A stretch of DNA of 15,320 nt. It comes from an uncultured Prevotella sp. (GTDB lineage: Bacteria; Bacteroidota; Bacteroidia; Bacteroidales; Bacteroidaceae). Below, piece after piece: positions 12,721 through 15,320 of the stretch. The notes beneath the pieces are model-generated. The model did no database searches and was not told where the DNA came from. It was given only the letters and a program-made list of their open reading frames with translations. Within the stretch, counting starts at the first letter, position 1. The number at the start of each line of letters is the position of its first letter. The translations under genes and the position numbers were made by a program. The stretch is from assembly GCA_905196835.1 (NCBI GenBank), contig CAJJWN010000059.1:1-15320 (forward strand), in the 5' to 3' direction.

Positions 12721-13576
12721 GCGTCCACAGGTAGAAACGCGGGTCACGGCGGATGCTCTGTTCAAGCATTGCGAAGAAGCGTCTTGTCACTTCGTGCTCG
12801 GGCAGTGATGCCGCATCGTCCGTAATAAGCCGGAACGTACACACGTACTTGCCGCGTTCGGGACGCTCGGTGTCAACGTAAAACACGGCGTTGCCCAGCT
12901 TGCGGGCTATCCGTTCGGGGCCGGTAATGGCCGTGACCGTGCTGTTCAGGAAGGTAAGCCGCAGCTGGGCTTTGTGGCATTGAGGCTCTTGGTCGGCCAT
13001 GTAGCCAAAGATATTCATCAGGTTTTGCCTGCGGAATGATACCAGATAGCGCAGTATGTCCCTCTTGGGCACGCACACTCCGCCCATGCTCTGCCGTATC
13101 TTGATAAACAGGCGGTCGATGGTTTTGTTGGGTATTGGGGCGTACACCAGTCCGACTACGGCCTCCTTGTGGCGCGTGAACACTTTGCCCGCGGCTGAAA
13201 GCAGCTCCCAGTTGCAGTAATGTCCCAGTATTCCGGTGCACGCCTGGCCGCGGTCGAAGCAGTCTTCTACGGCCTCCGTGCCGCGGAACTCCACGTGGCG
13301 CATCAGCTCCTTGTGCGATACGGTCATCAGCTTGACCGTCTCCACGAAATAGTCTGAAAGCCAGCGGTAGAAGCCTTGCTCCATCCGGCGCAGCTCTTCG
13401 CGGCTTTTCTCGGGGAATGCGGCCGCCATGTTGCGCCTTGCGGTTGACAGGCGGTAGCGCACAATGCGGTAAGTGACGAGGTACAAAACGCCCGACAGGG
13501 CGTAAAGTGCTTTGTAGGGGAGCAGCGACATGAGAAGGAACGCCGCGTAAACTATGGCTTGCATGGCTTTCTTCAT
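12701..13576 (-). CDS. LpxL/HtrB-family lipid A acyltransferase
   Basis: This is a late acyltransferase of lipid A synthesis that transfers a fatty acid from acyl-ACP to a lipid A precursor at the inner membrane. The 291-residue product has an N-terminal membrane anchor (about 7-36) and the catalytic H-X4-E motif HYCNWE (H119, E124) in GILGHYCNWELL. Further conserved parts are VYAPIPNKTIDRLFIKIRQSMGG (144-166) and FGYMADQEP (190-198). The expected C-terminal motif, close to WTHxRWK, is degenerate: YLWTQERVKN, then stop. The change coincides with an AT-rich repeat. It starts 8 bases after the ABC exporter gene, so the two are surely co-transcribed. Which acyl position it modifies is unknown. 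Confidence 0.9.
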   Translation of the reverse strand: MKKAMQAIVYAAFLLMSLLPYKALYALSGVLYLVTYRIVRYRLSTARRNMAAAFPEKSREELRRMEQGFYRWLSDYFVETVKLMTVSHKELMRHVEFRGTEAVEDCFDRGQACTGILGHYCNWELLSAAGKVFTRHKEAVVGLVYAPIPNKTIDRLFIKIRQSMGGVCVPKRDILRYLVSFRRQNLMNIFGYMADQEPQCHKAQLRLTFLNSTVTAITGPERIARKLGNAVFYVDTERPERGKYVCTFRLITDDAASLPEHEVTRRFFAMLEQSIRRDPRFYLWTQERVKN

Positions 13577-13584
13577 GGCTTTGT

Positions 13585-15273
13585 CTACAGGCTTTGCATG
13601 TCGTTCAGCTTCTTGTAATAGCCGTCCATGGCGAGCAGCTGGTCGTGTGTGCCGCGCTCTACGATGCGCCCTTCGTGTATTACACAGATTTCGTCGGCGT
13701 TCTTTATGGTTGAAAGGCGGTGGGCGATGGCAACCGTCGTGCGCGTCTTCATAAGGTGTTCGAGAGCCTGCTGCACAAGGCGTTCGCTCTCGGTGTCGAG
13801 CGCCGAGGTGGCCTCGTCGAGTATAAGGATGGGCGGGTTTTTGAGTATTGCGCGCGCAATGCTTATGCGTTGGCGCTGTCCTCCCGACAGGCGGCTGCCG
13901 CGGTCGCCGATGTTGGTGTCGTAGCCGTGCTCGGTTTCCATGATGAAGTCGTGCGCGTTGGCTATGCGCGCGGCTGCTTCTATTTGCTCCTGGGTGGCTT
14001 CGGCCACGCCGAAGGCTATGTTGTTGCGGAAGGAGTCGTTGAAGAGTATTGCCTCCTGGTTGACGTTTCCGATGAGCTGGCGCAGGTCGTGTATGGCCAT
14101 GTCCTTGACGTTCACGCCGTCAATCAGCACCTCGCCCTCCTGCACGTCGTAGTAACGGGGGATGAGGTCGACGAGGGTCGACTTGCCTCCTCCGCTCTGT
14201 CCCACTATGGCTATGGTCTTGCCTTTCTCCACGGTGAGGTTGATGTGGCGCAGCACCCACTTCTCCCCGTAGCGGAACGATACGTTGCGGAACTCTATTT
14301 TGTCCTTGAACTCGCTGATGTGTACCGCGTCGGAGCGTTCCTTTATGTTGTTCTCGGCCATCAGTATTTTGTCGATGCGCTCCATCGAGGCCAGTCCCTT
14401 GGGTATGTTGTAGCCCGCCTTGGCAAAGTCTTTGAGGGGGTTGATGATGCTGTAGAGTATTGTCATGTAGTAGATGAACGTCGGTCCGCTTAGCCCATTG
14501 CCGCCGAGCACGAGCATTCCGCCGAACCACAGCACGATGACAATCATCAGCGTGCCGAGGAACTCGCTCATAGGGTGGGCCATCTGCTGACGGGTGTTGA
14601 CGCGGCGCACGTTCTCGCGGTACTCGGAATTTATCCTGTCGAAGCGCCGGTTCATCTTGTCCTCGGCGCAGAAGGCCTTGACTATGCGCAGTCCGCCGAG
14701 CGTCTCTTCCACCTGACTCATCGTGTCGCTCCACAGAGCCTGCGCCTCTTTCGACTTCTGCTTGAGCCTGCGGCCGACGCGCCCCATGACCCATCCCATC
14801 AGCGGGACGAACAGGATTGTGAACAGAGTGAGCTGCCAGCTTACGAGCATCATCGTCGTGAAGTAGGCGAAGATGAGTATCGGGTTCTTGAAGAGCATGT
14901 CGAGCGAGGCCATGATTGAGCTTTCTACCTCGAGCACGTCGCCGCTCATGCGCGCTATTATGTCGCCCTTGCGCTCCTCGGAGAAGAAGCCCAGGGGTAG
15001 CGAAGTGATTTTGTGGTAGAGCTGGTTGCGTATGTCGCGCACTATACCCGTGCGGATTGGTATTACGGTGGCCGACGAGATGAAGTAGGCCCCGGTCTTG
15101 AGCAGGGTCATGAAGGCCAGCCCGAGGCCGATGAAGAGCAGCGTGAGCGTCTGCCCGTAGTCGTTGATGAGCAGGCGCACGTAGTATTCGGCGTTGTTGC
15201 CGGCCACGTCCTTGAGCGCGCCGAAGTCGAAGGCGGACAAGTGTTCCCACAGCCGCCACTCCATCAGATGCAC
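13585..15273 (-). CDS. MsbA-like lipid ABC exporter, N-terminus cut by the window edge
   Basis: This is a half-transporter of the MsbA/lipid exporter type: a six-helix membrane domain fused to an ATPase, working as a homodimer to flip lipid-linked substrates. 562 residues are present. The ATPase motifs are complete: Walker A GQSGGGKST (358-366), Q-loop NQEAILF (405-411), signature LSGGQ (463-467), Walker B ILILDE (482-487) and H-loop His (H518). The coupling segment LPLGFFSEERKGDIIARMSGDV (92-113) is typical of this subfamily. The GTG at 15273 is only the last start-like codon; the frame stays open into G-rich sequence to the window end, and the first transmembrane helix is missing. It heads an operon with an LpxL-like and a GT4 gene, which supports a lipid A or glycolipid substrate. 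Confidence 0.92.
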   Translation of the reverse strand: MHLMEWRLWEHLSAFDFGALKDVAGNNAEYYVRLLINDYGQTLTLLFIGLGLAFMTLLKTGAYFISSATVIPIRTGIVRDIRNQLYHKITSLPLGFFSEERKGDIIARMSGDVLEVESSIMASLDMLFKNPILIFAYFTTMMLVSWQLTLFTILFVPLMGWVMGRVGRRLKQKSKEAQALWSDTMSQVEETLGGLRIVKAFCAEDKMNRRFDRINSEYRENVRRVNTRQQMAHPMSEFLGTLMIVIVLWFGGMLVLGGNGLSGPTFIYYMTILYSIINPLKDFAKAGYNIPKGLASMERIDKILMAENNIKERSDAVHISEFKDKIEFRNVSFRYGEKWVLRHINLTVEKGKTIAIVGQSGGGKSTLVDLIPRYYDVQEGEVLIDGVNVKDMAIHDLRQLIGNVNQEAILFNDSFRNNIAFGVAEATQEQIEAAARIANAHDFIMETEHGYDTNIGDRGSRLSGGQRQRISIARAILKNPPILILDEATSALDTESERLVQQALEHLMKTRTTVAIAHRLSTIKNADEICVIHEGRIVERGTHDQLLAMDGYYKKLNDMQSL

Positions 15274-15277
15274 CGTG

Positions 15278-15320
15278 GCGGGGGGGGGGGCGGGGTGGGG
15301 GGGGGGTTTGTCGGGGGGGG
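15278..15320. other. G-rich low-complexity end, probable sequencing artefact
   Basis: The last 43 bases are almost only G, broken by a few C and T. Read on the minus strand they would place long proline runs in the exporter's first membrane region, which does not fit the family. Runs of G at a contig end are the usual trace of two-colour sequencing chemistry, so the sequence here should not be trusted. Confidence 0.8.

Noticed and set aside
14120..15259. 379-codon minus-strand frame inside the ABC exporter
   Set aside because: It is an out-of-frame reading of the exporter gene, Arg/His/Ala-rich and without motifs.

Overview
The window looks like a contig-end fragment from a GC-rich member of the Bacteroidales, most likely Prevotellaceae. 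The evidence is Bacteroidetes-type promoters (TTTG, about 19-20 nt, then TAnnTTTG) before several genes, A-rich leaders with few Shine-Dalgarno sequences, a DUF4271-hemD-rnpA-yidD-tyrS gene order, and AT-rich or degenerate short repeats between GC-rich genes. The lineage is inferred from these features, not from a database search.

Left part (1-3780): a co-directional housekeeping block. It holds a 5'-truncated DUF4271 membrane protein, uroporphyrinogen-III synthase (hemD), the protein subunit of RNase P (rnpA), the membrane-insertion factor YidD (ATGA overlap with rnpA) and tyrosyl-tRNA synthetase (tyrS). A tRNA-Gln(TTG) follows with its own consensus promoter and a strong terminator. A paired-hairpin repeat separates this block from pdxB.

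Middle (3900-9150): pdxB (minus strand, vitamin B6 synthesis) diverges from a GT9 heptosyltransferase-like gene that is followed by a 53-residue rubredoxin. A 57-residue single-pass membrane protein converges on rubredoxin. A 592-base gene-free stretch with a second paired-hairpin repeat then leads to kduI-kduD, which convert 5-keto-4-deoxyuronate, released from pectin or glycosaminoglycan by lyases, to 2-keto-3-deoxygluconate.

Right part (9150-15320): a Phd/YefM-RelE type II toxin-antitoxin pair has a likely operator overlapping its promoter. A third paired-hairpin repeat and a duplicated promoter segment precede a secreted TPR protein. Convergent to it is a minus-strand envelope operon reading MsbA-like ABC exporter, LpxL-like acyltransferase and GT4 glycosyltransferase. 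The exporter runs off the right edge, which ends in G-rich low-complexity sequence that looks like a sequencing artefact.

The most unusual content is between the genes. Three loci each carry two hairpins of the same design: a stem of about 15-19 bp, a 5-nt loop and a core related to AAAGGCCGTCTTT, with compensated or wobble changes in the arms. Separately, several intergenic regions carry degenerate tandem arrays with a 7-9 nt period, and one AT-rich repeat appears to run into the 3' end of the acyltransferase gene. No complete new multigene system is visible.
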